Source of the DNA: Asterias rubens
Lineage: Eukaryota > Echinodermata > Asteroidea > Forcipulatida > Asteriidae
Length of the DNA stretch: 64,000 bases
Assembly (NCBI RefSeq): GCF_902459465.1
Contig: NC_047082.1
Span: 8,659,407-8,723,406, forward strand
Reading direction: 5' to 3'
Position 1 is the stretch's first letter. The number at the start of each line of letters is the position of its first letter. The notes under the pieces were generated by a model. That model saw nothing but the letters and a program-made list of their open reading frames with translations. It searched no databases and was not told the origin of the DNA. Position numbers and translations under genes: made by a program. Positions 23,504-34,380 of the stretch are shown here, piece by piece.

Positions 23504-26500
23504 ATGGGCAGACTGGTTTGCTGTTTGTTTGTTATCGTCGGCTCTCTCTTTATGTCAGGTAGGTAGTTCCATTTCTTTGTTTTAGGGTAGGAAGAACAAC
23601 TTCAAAGCGGCGTTCCATAGCCGTTCTAAACATGGCATGGTGTCACCACAAATTTTAGACTTAAATTTATGAAAAGATAATAGGATGATACAAAATTGAC
23701 TGTCGGATGTTAAAATACAGTCTTTTCCCACTTGTGTGACTTTTTTAGCAACACGGTGTTTTGCGTGGTGACGACTCAGCAGCAGGTGACAAATTCCGCG
23801 AGCCTGACTCGGTAATGAACTTCCCGCCTACCACAAATTCTGTGTTCTTGCAATTGTATTTCAACATTTGTTTACATTGATGTTTGTTCAAGCACTGTAT
23901 ACAAAGAACTCAATATTATACGTTCCCGAACTCTGTTAAAACGATTCACAGGCAAATCACTCGTGTTCGAACCCACGACCTTTGCACTGCTCGATCACAT
24001 AACTACATGTATTTTGTTTTATAGACCATCGAGCTACGCAGGTGGCTGGAGGCAGTTCTAATGTATTTAGCAGCGGGTTCCGCAACGATCCTTGACCAAA
24101 TGTCTTGGGTTCGAATCCCATCTGAGTGATTTTCATATGGGAAAAGTACTGAGTATAGATTTTCCTTTAGAATTTCTTTTTCACAGAGTTTGGGAAAAAG
24201 TACTGAGTATACAGTACACGAGTAGATTATACTTTTATCCATCAGATCCAAAACTAACATTATATCAATTTGTATTTTTTAATTATAGGCGTGAAGTCTT
24301 TCACTTCGCTAAACAACAGTGCCACTGGATACACCTTTGTAGTGTTCGAAGATAGTCTGTACGACACAGACTCCTGGTTTGATGCTAGGAAACTATGCCG
24401 CACGGACGTGTCCCCGTTCGCCGACCTGGCAGAAATAACGGACGAAAGTGACGTCACGACGGTGGAAAATCTTCTCTCGTCTTCGGGCGCCTCGTAAGTG
24501 AATTATTAATTTGCTCAAAGTAAAGCACACATTTTGGGTTTTTGGTGAATAGTAAACTAGTAAATGGAACTATTTATGTTCATTCACCAAAACGGCATTG
24601 ATTATGGGAGGCCTGCCGAGCGGCTTAAGTTCTGATGGCAAATACATCAGGGTGTGGGATCGAATCCTGGTCAAGACACGTGTGTCATTAGCATTTCAGA
24701 CAGCATAAACTTCTCTTTCTCTCTAAGTCCATACACGTATCTTATGGGGTTGTCGTGGCCGTTGAACAGGTAAAAGAGCACCGAACTCAAGCACTGGTGT
24801 TTCTGTTGAGCAGAGTGTGGGTGCGAGTCCACTTCGTGACACTTCTGTTATTAAACTATTATTGCTTCTCCCCATCCCCATGGGGTACCTGTGAGTGAGG
24901 GCATGCTGTGATTGATACAGCTTTGCGCATCTAATTGTTGCACAGGCTCTCTCCAGGGAGACGGGATGGTTTAAAACAATTGCACAACATCGGTAAACAG
25001 TATTGTCCAAAGGCCCACACTTCGTGTATCACAACTGATAAAATATGAAATAACAAACCTGTACAAATTTAGGCTCAATCGGTCATCGGAGTCGGGAGAA
25101 AATATCGAGAAAAAACTCTTGTTTCAGCACGTTTCGCCGTGTCATGACATGTGTTAAAAATGAATCTGTAATTTTCGCTATCGAGAATTGATATTGTTTC
25201 AATGTTTTCTCAAAAAGTAAAGCATTTCATGGAATAATATTTAAAGAGAAGTCTTTCATTATTACCTTCTGTAAACCCTGTAAGTTATTTGTAAATCTGT
25301 GTGAACTTTTAATTTTTGTTCTGTTCAGAAAGTGTCCTTTAAGGACTGAACTAATTCCCAAGTGACAAGTGTATAATATGATGTTGGAGTGCCGCTTTGG
25401 AGCAAAGAAGCCCTTCGGCTGTTTAAAGTGCGAAACCGATTATTATTATTTATTGATCTTCAGGAACCCAGCCTATTGGCTCGGAATCCACAACTTGGAG
25501 GTATATCCATCGGCACGCTTCACCGCGTCCCTTCAAACAGGGCAGCCCTTAACGTTTGACAAGTGGGATACTGGTAGACCCAAGTCTGACGGCGTCAGAT
25601 GTGGTACCGTGAAAAAAGACAACAACAATTGGAGAGACGAGAGGTGCCACCTGGGATCCCAGTTATATGGTGTTCTCTGCCGTCTCCCAATGCAACCTTC
25701 CCCTATTGACTCAAACACAGGTAAAACAGAAACAAACTTTTTTTTCCGCGCTTCTTTTAGAAACGTCTCAATTTTCACATAGTAAATTTTTGAGAGAAGT
25801 CATATTATTTTACATGGTGAATTAGAAAAATTCACAGAACTTTCACGAAGTAATTTAGAAAATTCCAATTTTCGCAAAAGTGATTAACAGTGGTTAATTT
25901 AATACTATTGGATGCATGCAAGTGCGTAATGAAGATCGACTGCACATGACGTCATTGACCGCCATCTTGGAAGGAAACGTGCACGTGATACGCGCCGCGC
26001 ACGACTCTATTATTTTCAAGGAACTTTCTGTAGAATCAGGGAGAGTTTGCAGTTTAGTTTAACAACATCTGTTTTGTGCACGAAATTCAGGTTGTCCACC
26101 AACAATGGTACCATTCGAAGGGAAGTGCTACGATTTTCACATTCTATCGAATGCTTGGGTCAACTTTACCACGGCGAGATCAACCTGTGAAGGGTTACCA
26201 GGGGGCAGGATGGTAGTACCAACGAGCACCATGCAGGAATTTGTGGCGCGCTACGCCATTCTGTCAGGGTAGGTCAACGGCACGACAGAGGGAGGGGGGG
26301 AGGGCTGGGTTTGGACACTATTGGTTTTGTCAAAGACCAGTCTTCTCAGTTGGTGTATCTCAACATATGCATAAAATAACTAACCTGTGAACATTTGAGC
26401 TCAATTGGTCGTCGAAGTTGCGAGATAATAATGACAGAAAAAACACCCTTGTCACACGAAGTTGTGTGCGTTTAGATGGTTGATTTCGAGACCTCAAGTT

Positions 26501-28338
26501 TTAAATCTGAGGTCTCGAAATCAAATTCGTGGAAAATTACTCCTTTCTCGAAAAACAATGGCACTTCAGAGGGAGCCGTTTCTCACAATGTTTTATACCA
26601 TCAACCTCTCCCCATTACTCGTCACCAAGAAAGGTTTTATGCTGACAATTATTTTGAGTAATTACCAATAGTGTCAACTGCCTTAAACAAAGTAATAAAA
26701 TCCATTGTAAGACAAATTGTCAGTACCACCATCCATAGTGAGTTTTATTGTGACAGTGACGTCACACATTATAACAACGATTGATTTTCAGTTAAGATCA
26801 ATCTTAGCTTTTTAAGAAATCGGCCCCTGGTCGGCCATATCATGAAAAAACAGCCAAAATGTTGGTTTCTAAAATGAAATCATTTCTTGGTAAAATTGAG
26901 GGCGGTTCGAAGGCTTATGTGAATAAAGCTTTTCCTAGCTTTGCCACTATATGTTATTTTGCCTTTGAATCTCCTTAAACACAGGGGTCGATTTTACAAA
27001 GAGTTGATACTAAAAAACGTAAGTCAGGATGAGTAACTCGTCCTAACTCGAGATAAGACTAGTCTTACCTCTTTGGGACCACGAAAAAAAAATTATATTT
27101 GTTTTATCATGACGTACAATGTTTAAAGCCATTATACACTTTCGGTAAACAGTATTGTCCAAGTCCCACACTTCGTGTATCACAACTTATATATAAAATA
27201 ACAATTCTGTGGAAATTTAGGCTCAATCGGACATCGGAATCGGGAGAAAATAACGGGGAAAACCCACTCCTGTTTTCGCGCGTTTCGCCGTGTCATGACA
27301 CGTGTTAACAAATTAATCCGTAATTCTCGCTAACGAGAATTTATATTGTTTTACCGTTTTCTCAAAAAGTAAAGCATTTCATGGACTAATATTTCAAGAG
27401 AAGTCTTTCACCATTACCTTCTGTAAACCCTGTAAATTATTTGTAAATCTGTGAACTTTTTTTTTTCTGTACCGAAAGGGTCCAATGGCTTTAATCTTTA
27501 ATAATATTTTGTTTCCAATCCCAGCGTGCTTAACTTCTGGCTTGGGGTTACAGACCAGGAAGTTGACAGGGAATTTAAGGGTGTTTACGGGGAGGCCCTC
27601 GACAACCCGAAATGGGACACAACAGATTGGGACTATGGCGGACAGGACGGCGAGGTAGATTGCGTATTTTTCGATACCAGTGATGGATACTGGCTCACCA
27701 ACGATTGTAACGCAGATCTCCATGGAATTTTGTGTGTCGTGGATCCGCTTGTCTATGCAGGTGGGTTTCTGAAGCCATTTGCTGAAGTTAGATTTGAATA
27801 AATGCTGGACAAAGACACTGGACACCATTGGTAATGGTCAAAGACCAGTCTTCACACTTCGTGTATCTCAAGATATGCATACAATAACAAACCTGTGAAA
27901 ATTTGAACTCAATAATAAAATTGGTCATCGAAGTTGCGAGATTTAATAATGGAAGAAAAAAACACCCTTGCCACAAGACGTTGTGTGCTTTTAGACGCTA
28001 GATTTCGGGACCTCAAAATCTAATTCTGTCGTTTCGGAATCAATTCAAGTTATTTTAGTGGAAAATTACTATTATTAATGTTTTCTCCTATCAACAGCTT
28101 TCGATATCGAGAATACTTAGGTTTTTTTTTTTCTGTTGTCCTATCCTCAGCAAGTACTCCTGGGCAGTTTTCTCCCTCGGCGGTCTCCTCGGCGGCCTCA
28201 GCAACTGTAACCCCAAGCGTGGGCTGTAAGGAAATCCGTAGATTGTTAATAAATCAAGAACCGTCCTTCTGTCCGTTAATATGTTGGGCTGTCTGTCTGT
28301 CTGCTTGTCTTTCTGTTCATGTAGCAACAACACGGTGA
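23504..28338 (+). CDS. Lectin 2: secreted protein with two tandem C-type lectin domains, at least 6 exons
   Basis: Exons are 23504-23558, 24289-24493, 25464-25720, 26091-26268, 27525-27760 and 28151-28338, with the same phase series (1,2,1,2,1) as lectin 1 and about 372 residues. Exon 1 is a signal peptide (MGRLVCCLFVIVGSLFMSG). CTLD1 (exons 2-3) is short-form with KLC, YWLGIHN, VRC, ERC and VLC. CTLD2 (exons 4-5) is long-form with GCPPT, GKCYDF, STCEGL, FWLGVTD, VDC, NDC and LCVV. Neither domain has EPN, QPD or WND, so classical calcium-dependent sugar binding is doubtful. Exon 6 begins with a Ser/Thr/Ala-rich, mucin-like stretch. The 3' end is uncertain: reading through exon 6 reaches TGA at 28336, but a GTAAG at 28226 could be a donor to further exons. 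Likely role is extracellular recognition, inferred from the fold. Confidence 0.75.
23895..24225. repeat. Two tRNA-derived SINEs head to head in lectin 2 intron 1
   Basis: A minus-strand copy (about 23895-24025) shows the complement of GGTTCGAAC. A plus-strand copy (about 24030-24225) contains TTGGGTTCGAATCCC followed by tail phrases TACTGAGTATA and TTTTTCACAGAG. The same tail occurs at 9832-10010 and 52948-53103. Confidence 0.65.
24610..24860 (+). repeat. Two tRNA-like SINE heads in lectin 2 intron 2
   Basis: The first, 24610-24700, has a Leu/Ser-type A box CCGAGCGGCTTAAGTTC and B box GGATCGAATCC. The second, about 24742-24860, has GTGGCCGTTGAACAGG and GGTGCGAGTCC. Neither shows complete cloverleaf pairing, so I read them as SINE promoters rather than tRNA genes. 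Confidence 0.5.
24971..25342. mobile_element. F3 TTAA element, copy 2
   Basis: TTAA lies at each end. Internal phrases GGTAAACAGTATTGTCC, CACTTCGTGTATCACAAC and TCGCCGTGTCATGACA match the copies at 10223 and 27123. The left inverted end is degraded. It ends about 120 bases before lectin 2 exon 3. Confidence 0.8.
26310..26686. mobile_element. F1 TTAA element in lectin 2 intron 4
   Basis: It contains a central palindrome TTTCGAGACCTCAAG and CTGAGGTCTCGAAATC, plus GTTTTATACCATCAACC and AATTACCAATAGTGTC. It ends CTGCCTTAAAC. The left end lies about 40 bases after the exon 4 donor. Confidence 0.8.
27123..27494. mobile_element. F3 TTAA element, copy 3
   Basis: TTAA bounds both sides, with AAAGCCATTATACACTTTCGG at the left and CCGAAAGGGTCCAATGGCTTT at the right. 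It is the best-preserved copy with that at 10223. It ends 30 bases before lectin 2 exon 5. Confidence 0.85.
27808..28075. repeat. F1 TTAA element, left part
   Basis: It begins GACACTGGACACCATTGG and has GTCAAAGACCAGTCTTC, TTGGTCATCGAAGTTGCG and TGGAAAATTACT. The right third is missing. It lies between lectin 2 exons 5 and 6. Confidence 0.7.
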
Positions 28339-28509
28339 TCGATGATTTGTGAAATTCCTCTTTTGCATGCGCCGCTTTTGCGTTTTTTAGGGATTTTTTT
28401 AAGTTTTTAGTTCTGAGTGGTTCGGCAAGATCTGGATCATCTTGTGATTATTCATACAGGGAAGTTACATCTTGAAGACGATTGGTATGAAGGTAAGATG
28501 TTAGGGTGA

Positions 28510-28990
28510 ATAAGGCCAGTGTCAAACGCAATTGTGTCCGCCATGCAATACTGTCCGCTCCGGACACTTTTGCATATGCAACCGTGTCCGGGGCTATGCA
28601 AAAACCGTCAGGTGGACATGTACATGACTGTACATGTATAGTGCGCGCGTAGTAAGCGAGCGTGCATGCACGCGTATTATGCAGCATGAATATTCACGTA
28701 TTTTATGATTGCAGCGAATACCCAATGGCCAAACACTTAGCTTGTAAAAAAATGGCGAACGTGTTCCGTCGACCAAGGGCGTTTAAGTACTGCAAGGACG
28801 GTTTTGCACGGGGCGGACACAACTGCATGTATGCACACACAAAATGTGTCCGGGCGGACACAATTGCATTATGCAGCAGCGTCCGGGCGGACACGATTGC
28901 ATATGCAAAACCGTCCGGCGAACATTATTGCATATGCAATAATGTCCTCCGGATAGTATTGCATAGATGACATAATTGCATGCGACACCT
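28510..28990. repeat. Degenerate array of dyad units built on GTCCG and TTGCATATGCAA
   Basis: Units such as GGGCGGACACAATTGCAT, TGCATATGCAAAACCGTCCG and CATATGCAATAATGTCC repeat imperfectly in both orientations, alternating CCGGACA/TGTCCGG palindromes with TTGCATATGCAA palindromes. The array is more GC-rich than its surroundings and contains no long open frame. Confidence 0.75.
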
Positions 28991-29030
28991 GTCTCCAATG
29001 GAAATCTGTCCTCTGGAGATTCTGTCCCCC

Positions 29031-29180
29031 CAATGGGAGACTTTGGAACGCTAGGTGGCAGCAGACTTACCAGGTAAATTTCCATTGTTTACGTAGTTCT
29101 GAGCGTGCGCACATAACCGAGAACAATGGATTTTACCTGGTAAGTCTGCTGCCACCAAGCGTCCCAAAAGTCTCCCATTG
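29031..29180. mobile_element. 150-bp foldback element
   Basis: CAATGGGAGACTTTGG, GCTAGGTGGCAGCAGACTT and ACCAGGTAAA on the left are mirrored by the complementary series on the right (TTTACCTGGT, AAGTCTGCTGCCACC, AAAAGTCTCCCATTG). The unpaired centre is about 30 bases. It has no coding capacity. Confidence 0.85.
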
Positions 29181-29839
29181 AAAAGTAACGTGGGCTACAG
29201 GAGGATGTTTCAAAAGAGGGCGCTATGAGAAGTAGTTGTGTACACAGTTAACCACTTAATTTTTGGGGGAGGGGCGGGGACAGAATCATTCGGGAACAGA
29301 ATCTCCTGCCACACCATTATCCGAATAGTTGGCGTCTACAGCTGTTTACGGTTACAGAAGGGTTATGCTTAGGACGTGCAGTACCTCAATGCATGATGAT
29401 GCGGAAATGTAGCTGTAGTCATAAAGCTGTATAGTCGCCAATTAGTACACAGATAGGAACCTGTCTTGGATTACTAATTTGTGTCGAGAAGTGCCTCTTT
29501 TCTTGTAAACTGTTAAAGATGATCACTCAAACTTTGGAAGAGACACCGATCTGATGGGGTTGTTGTCTTGAGCCACAACAAGCTGTGATGATGGTGGAAA
29601 CTCCATTTTGGGCTTCCTTGGCACTTCGATTTCATCAATGTTTCGGTCGGATTGTCCGTAAAGTCACCTTCTCCCCCAGCCTTGCAATACAGGGGGACGG
29701 GAGAATTGGACCGTTGATGGGGCATGCATCAGCCTATGCCAAAAGACCAACCATGGAACACTCAATCAGGGAGTGAGAGGAATAGCACAATACTCGTCGG
29801 CATACTACCAACTTCAATCAGGTATAACTCCTTTGGTAA

Positions 29840-30205
29840 CGTAGACTAGACGTGTGGACAACTCGTTGAAAACGGCGAGAGAAACGATTTTCACTCGCCA
29901 TACTGCTGGGCCCAATTTCATCAATAGCAGGAAGTACTGCGTGACAAACTTCTTTGCTAAGTAAAAATTGAGTGGACACCAGTCACAACAATGCAAACTT
30001 AGTTTTTGGCTGGTAACCTGTTTGTGTTAAGCAATACTTTTCTTTGCTTAGCAAGTTTTCGTGCTGACAGGCTTTATGTTCTCATAAGATAGCAGTAGTG
30101 TGAGCAGCAGTCCCGCGCAATCCCGTAGTCTTGCGAGATTTGCAAAAGAGCCGTTTCAGACCGCGACAGACATTACGACTTGTCCACAAGTCTATAAAAC
30201 GACGC
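29840..30205. mobile_element. F6 element interrupted by an F4 element
   Basis: The left end (GACTAGACGTGTGGACAAC) and right end (ATTACGACTTGTCCACAAGTCTA) match the F6 termini seen at 60728-60949. Between them, 29908-30072 is an F4 element starting GGGCCCAATTTCATCAATAG and ending GACAGGCTTTATG. F4 therefore inserted after F6. Confidence 0.65.
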
Positions 30206-30369
30206 GTGTAAAATAAAGTTTTCGTTTATAAGCTAATTAATTAGGCTCTTTAAACAAGTTCAAAGTATATGCAAACATTTTGGTGGCATGCGTCAAAAGA
30301 AAACTTTTTCAAGAAATCATGATTTTTTTATATTATTGTTATTAACGAAATTTTTCGTTTTGCAACCTT

Positions 30370-30693
30370 TTAGGGCAGATCTCCATGAATAAGAATTAAA
30401 ATACGTAATTTCCGATTTGTTTTCCCGCTCCGTATAGATCGACTGGCGCCTTTTGTTCTTTGTGGATAGGTTCCTCGCATGACGACTGGGGGCTTACTCC
30501 ATGCACTCAAGCGGCCATGACGCTCGGTGGACTCAAGGAGGATAGAAGCCATTTTCGACGAACAATAGTTTTGAACCTTTGTCGAGACTAAAACCTTATC
30601 AAGATCATTCATGCCTTGTACTATTTTATACAGCGATAATCTGTCGTTTTGTCGATCCGATGGACCCATCGGATGAATTGATAGTCTTAGCAA
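30370..30693 (-). pseudogene. Degenerate LINE reverse-transcriptase C-terminal remnant
   Basis: The minus-strand frame contains RLSIHPMGPSDRQNDRLSLY followed by KIVQGMNDL, a pattern typical of the segment after the reverse transcriptase in non-LTR retrotransposons. Nothing upstream resembles the catalytic core, so it is a 5'-truncated dead copy. Assignment to a specific clade is not possible by eye. Confidence 0.45.
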
Positions 30694-30847
30694 CTTATTG
30701 ACAATGTGAGTTTGGATTAAATAGGCGATTTGATTGGATTTATTAAAATAATTCAGATTTTTATTTCCATGATCAAGCTATTAAATCAAATGCTCCACTT
30801 CACAGTGAGGGGGTCCATTAATTTATTTTTTAAATACTTTATAATTC

Positions 30848-31234
30848 TTAAAGGCAGTGGACACTATTGGTAATTGTCAAAGACTAGCCTTCACAGTTGG
30901 TGTATCTCAACATGTGCATAAAATAACAAACCTGAGAAAATTTGAGCTCAATCGGTCATCGAACTTGCGAGATAATAATGAAAGAAAAAAACACCCTTGT
31001 CACACAAAGTTGTGTGCGTTTAGATGGTTGATTTCGAGACTTCAAGTTCTAAATCTGAGGTCTCGAAATCAAATTCGTGGAAAGTCACTTCTTTCTCAAA
31101 AACTATGGCACTTTAGAGGGAGCCGTTTTTCACAATGTTTTATACCATCAACCTCTCCCATTTACTTGTTACCAAGAAAGGTTTTATGGCAATAATTATT
31201 TTTAGTAATTACCAATAGTGTCCACTGCCTTTAA
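30848..31234. mobile_element. F1 TTAA element, full-length reference copy
   Basis: TTAA flanks both sides. The ends are AAAGGCAGTGGACACTATTGG and CCAATAGTGTCCACTGCCTTT, exact complements. The centre carries the palindrome GATTTCGAGACTTCAAG / CTGAGGTCTCGAAATC. At 387 bp it is one of the most complete copies and defines the family; there is no coding capacity. Confidence 0.9.
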
Positions 31235-31745
31235 ATAGTTTCAGGTATTGTCAAAACATGTCGAGTAGTACAAGTCAAGCGTTTTAAAGGGACACGTTGC
31301 CTTGGATCGGTCGAGTTGGTCCATGAAAAGCGTTTGAATCCATTGTTATAACTGGCTGTTTTATACACACAAACATGGCTCAAAATTGCGTTGTTTTCAT
31401 TTTACTTTGCGAACTAACACGGTCGGCAAAACCATGCAATTTCGAGGCATATTGTAATGTAGATCATTATTTTTTATTCTACTTTTGCGGTTATTATAGG
31501 ACTATGAAAGAGTAAATAAAGTGAAATCTGCTTTTCCGGTAGCAGAAAAGCAGAAAACAAAATGGAAGTTAATGCACTTTCACAAACGTTCAATATCATT
31601 TCCAGGTAGCAAAAAAATAGAAAAGTGCAAACATTTCAACGTTAAATCTGTCTTTTTCTGGCAATTCTGATAGCACTTTTTGGTCTTCATGTGGCGTAAC
31701 GTATACTATTACGCGTGTGTATACGTCTAGTGGATGATGCGCAGT

Positions 31746-31926
31746 TATATAAAACAAATAATTGAGTGGCTTTAATTCGTGGAAGGATTATTATCGCTCG
31801 GTAAAATTTGGACTGTACCATTTCACTCGGCTTCGCCTCGTGAAATGGAACAGTCCAAATTTTACCTTGCGATATTCCTCCCATTCCACTCTGAGCCACT
31901 CAATAATTATTTTTGTATACTATAAA
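31746..31926. repeat. Near-perfect hairpin element
   Basis: The core at 31800-31866 pairs GTAAAATTTGGACTGT with its complement around CGGCTTCGCCTCG. Outer arms (AATTGAGTGGCT and AGCCACTCAATAATT) extend the fold to about 180 bases. Confidence 0.85.
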
Positions 31927-32756
31927 AGGCCGAGTAAAAAACAAAACATGTTTAGCGTCAGGGTTTCTGAAAAAGAAAAAAAAAGTTTTTTTATTAATTT
32001 ATTATTATACCTTTTTAAGAAAAATATTTTGCTCAAAAGAAAAGGTGGGAAAAGTGGCCTCTGAAGGAAGTGGGCGGGGCGGTAAACATGTTTCTTCTTA
32101 AAATTTACTTGCCATTATAATGTCATGGAAATAATATTGTAAATAATTTTAGTTATGCGAAATGAAATTACAATAATATTTGACTTTTGAAATTGATCAT
32201 GGTTTGTTATAAGTTCAATTTTGTTTACAATAAAAACATGACTTTTTTATGAATGAAACATTAATGTCAATAACTGTTTATTAGTAATTTCATAGTTCGT
32301 CCTCTGCTAAAAAAAACATGAATTTAACGCTTTAATTAGACGTGTAGTTTTAACTTGGAAACGAGAGAGGGCGGAGGAAATGGGCTGTTGCTGACGACAT
32401 GTGTGTTTTGTAGTTTTCTTAACCCTGTCCCAATAATTAAAAACTAAAAGACAAACAAAAAATACCAGTTGATCGCCCCCCCCCCCCAACCACTCCCTCA
32501 TCCTTTTTTTTTTTTGAGGCCGCATCCTTTTTGTACTTATTTTACGTTTTGTTTGTTAAAAAGACACATTTACTGATGAGTAGATTTCTCAATAAACTTA
32601 CTTATCTTTGAAGAACAAACATTAGTAAGCGATGACTGAAGAATATTGGTATAGCAGTTTGAATAAAAAAAACAGTGGTGGCCACCTTTAAACTAAAAAA
32701 AATAAAAAGGCCCCCATCCACTCCTCTAATCCCGGACGATCAACTGGTGTTTTTTG

Positions 32757-32763
32757 TTGTTTT

Positions 32764-32820
<57 letters not shown>
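32757..32820. repeat. (TTG)n microsatellite
   Basis: About 20 uninterrupted TTG triplets, preceded by two TTTTTTGTTG runs. Confidence 0.95.
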
Positions 32821-32823
<3 letters not shown>

Positions 32824-34089
32824 TTTTCCACTTGACCTAAGCAAGTTCCCAAGTGATCCCACAAAGTAGACTAAAAACATCTAAAGCCAAGGACCAAAGA
32901 TCATCTGTTGAAAACACGAAGCAGGAATTTAAAAAAAAGCGTGTTCAAAACACCAGCAGTAACATAATGAGCCCATTATTTAATTATGCACAAAAAAACT
33001 TGCTTGGCACCCAATTCTAACAGTAGAAACAGTTTACCAGCCCAATTAAAACAATTATTGTAATCGACCCGACATTTTGGCTAAAATCTGTGTTCAAAAA
33101 TAGAGAACCAGGAGTGCTAGAATTAAAAAAAAAACTTGTGTGCTGAACTGCTTGACACAATAGTAGTAGTTCTTTGCTGAGCAAATAATTACATTTTTTT
33201 TAGTCGGGTAAAAAAATAATGTCGGGTCGGGACGATCACAATAATAGTGTCAAATCAAGTCACCATCTAGATGAAGTATTCAGAAAAACTGAGGGAAAGG
33301 AAGACAATTATTTGTTAATAATTTGTTTTTGCATTGCCTATAATATTATTCTTCAGAATATTCTCGGTTTCATGAATTCGGGCGGGGGGGGGGGGGGGGG
33401 GGGGCTTGCACTGTTCAGTCCGACTCACTGGAGGGCGCTATAACCAATCACCGGTAACTAGTTGCTGCTTGAGTTTTGTGCTCATGAATCGAATCTCCAC
33501 ACACACACAGGCCGTCCGTGGACGATTTTAACTGCCTGTGTTTTTCCACGCAAAAAAAAATGTGCAATTTATACAACCAGTAACTCAATTTACTCTTCCA
33601 AAGATATGGTAACTGTGAGACAGTGTAGTGGTACGACGTTCCATGTAAGTAGTATTGTCTTTTCCACCCAATTCTAAGAGTTTTTTAATATTTTCTGTGC
33701 TTCGAGTAGTTACTACGGACCGGGTTAAACTGTTTGTTTTTTGTTTGGGCGGGGTCGTTCAGTTCAGTACCACACTGTGCAACATGTATTTACCATGAGT
33801 ACTGAACGTTGTTTGCTAATGCTAGTATTTTGATATGTTTGGCGCTATACAAAGTTGTAGAATTCTTTGAACATCCATGGATGAGTGTTTACAATTGGTG
33901 TTTTTGTTTCCATGTCGAATGTTCATTTACCGTCCTTTATTTAGGCAGGATAGGCTTAGCTAAGGCTTAGTGAATTGTCTAGAATTTAATTAAATTTATA
34001 AATGGAGTCAGACAGTTCATTGACCTGTCTGCTGATATAAAAATATGGTATGATTGATGGATGATGAACTGAGACCCTGCTCTACTTTC

Positions 34090-34380
34090 CGGATCACGCC
34101 ACCACTTTTCACCCATGGCCATTTGTACACAAAACGTAAAAATATGTAAAAAGGATATCTCATTCTCATTGAGGTTAATTAGATACTTTATATTATTATT
34201 TCAAATCGATGAAAAAGTGGTGGCGCCATACGTAAACTTTCCCTTTCCGGAAAAGTTTCCGTATGGCGCCACCACTTTTTCATTCGATATAAAATAATAT
34301 AGTATCTAATTTACCTCGATGAGATATCCCTTTATGTAAAAATTTGTGAAAAAGTGGTGGCGCCATTTGTCAAACTTTCC
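34090..34380. mobile_element. F5 element, nested palindrome
   Basis: GTGGTGGCGCCAT and its complement ATGGCGCCACCAC occur four times, twice at the outer ends and twice around a centre at about 34245 (CCTTTCCGGAAAAG). AT-rich spacers with GATATCTC and GAGATATC lie between. The arrangement looks like one palindromic element inserted at the centre of another, or an unequal inverted duplication. Confidence 0.75.

Noticed and set aside
28510-28990. CRISPR-like array
   Set aside because: Units are inverted and degenerate with no uniform spacers, and the genome is eukaryotic.
32740-32830. Poly-Cys open frame across the TTG run
   Set aside because: It is a translation of the (TTG)n microsatellite in another frame.
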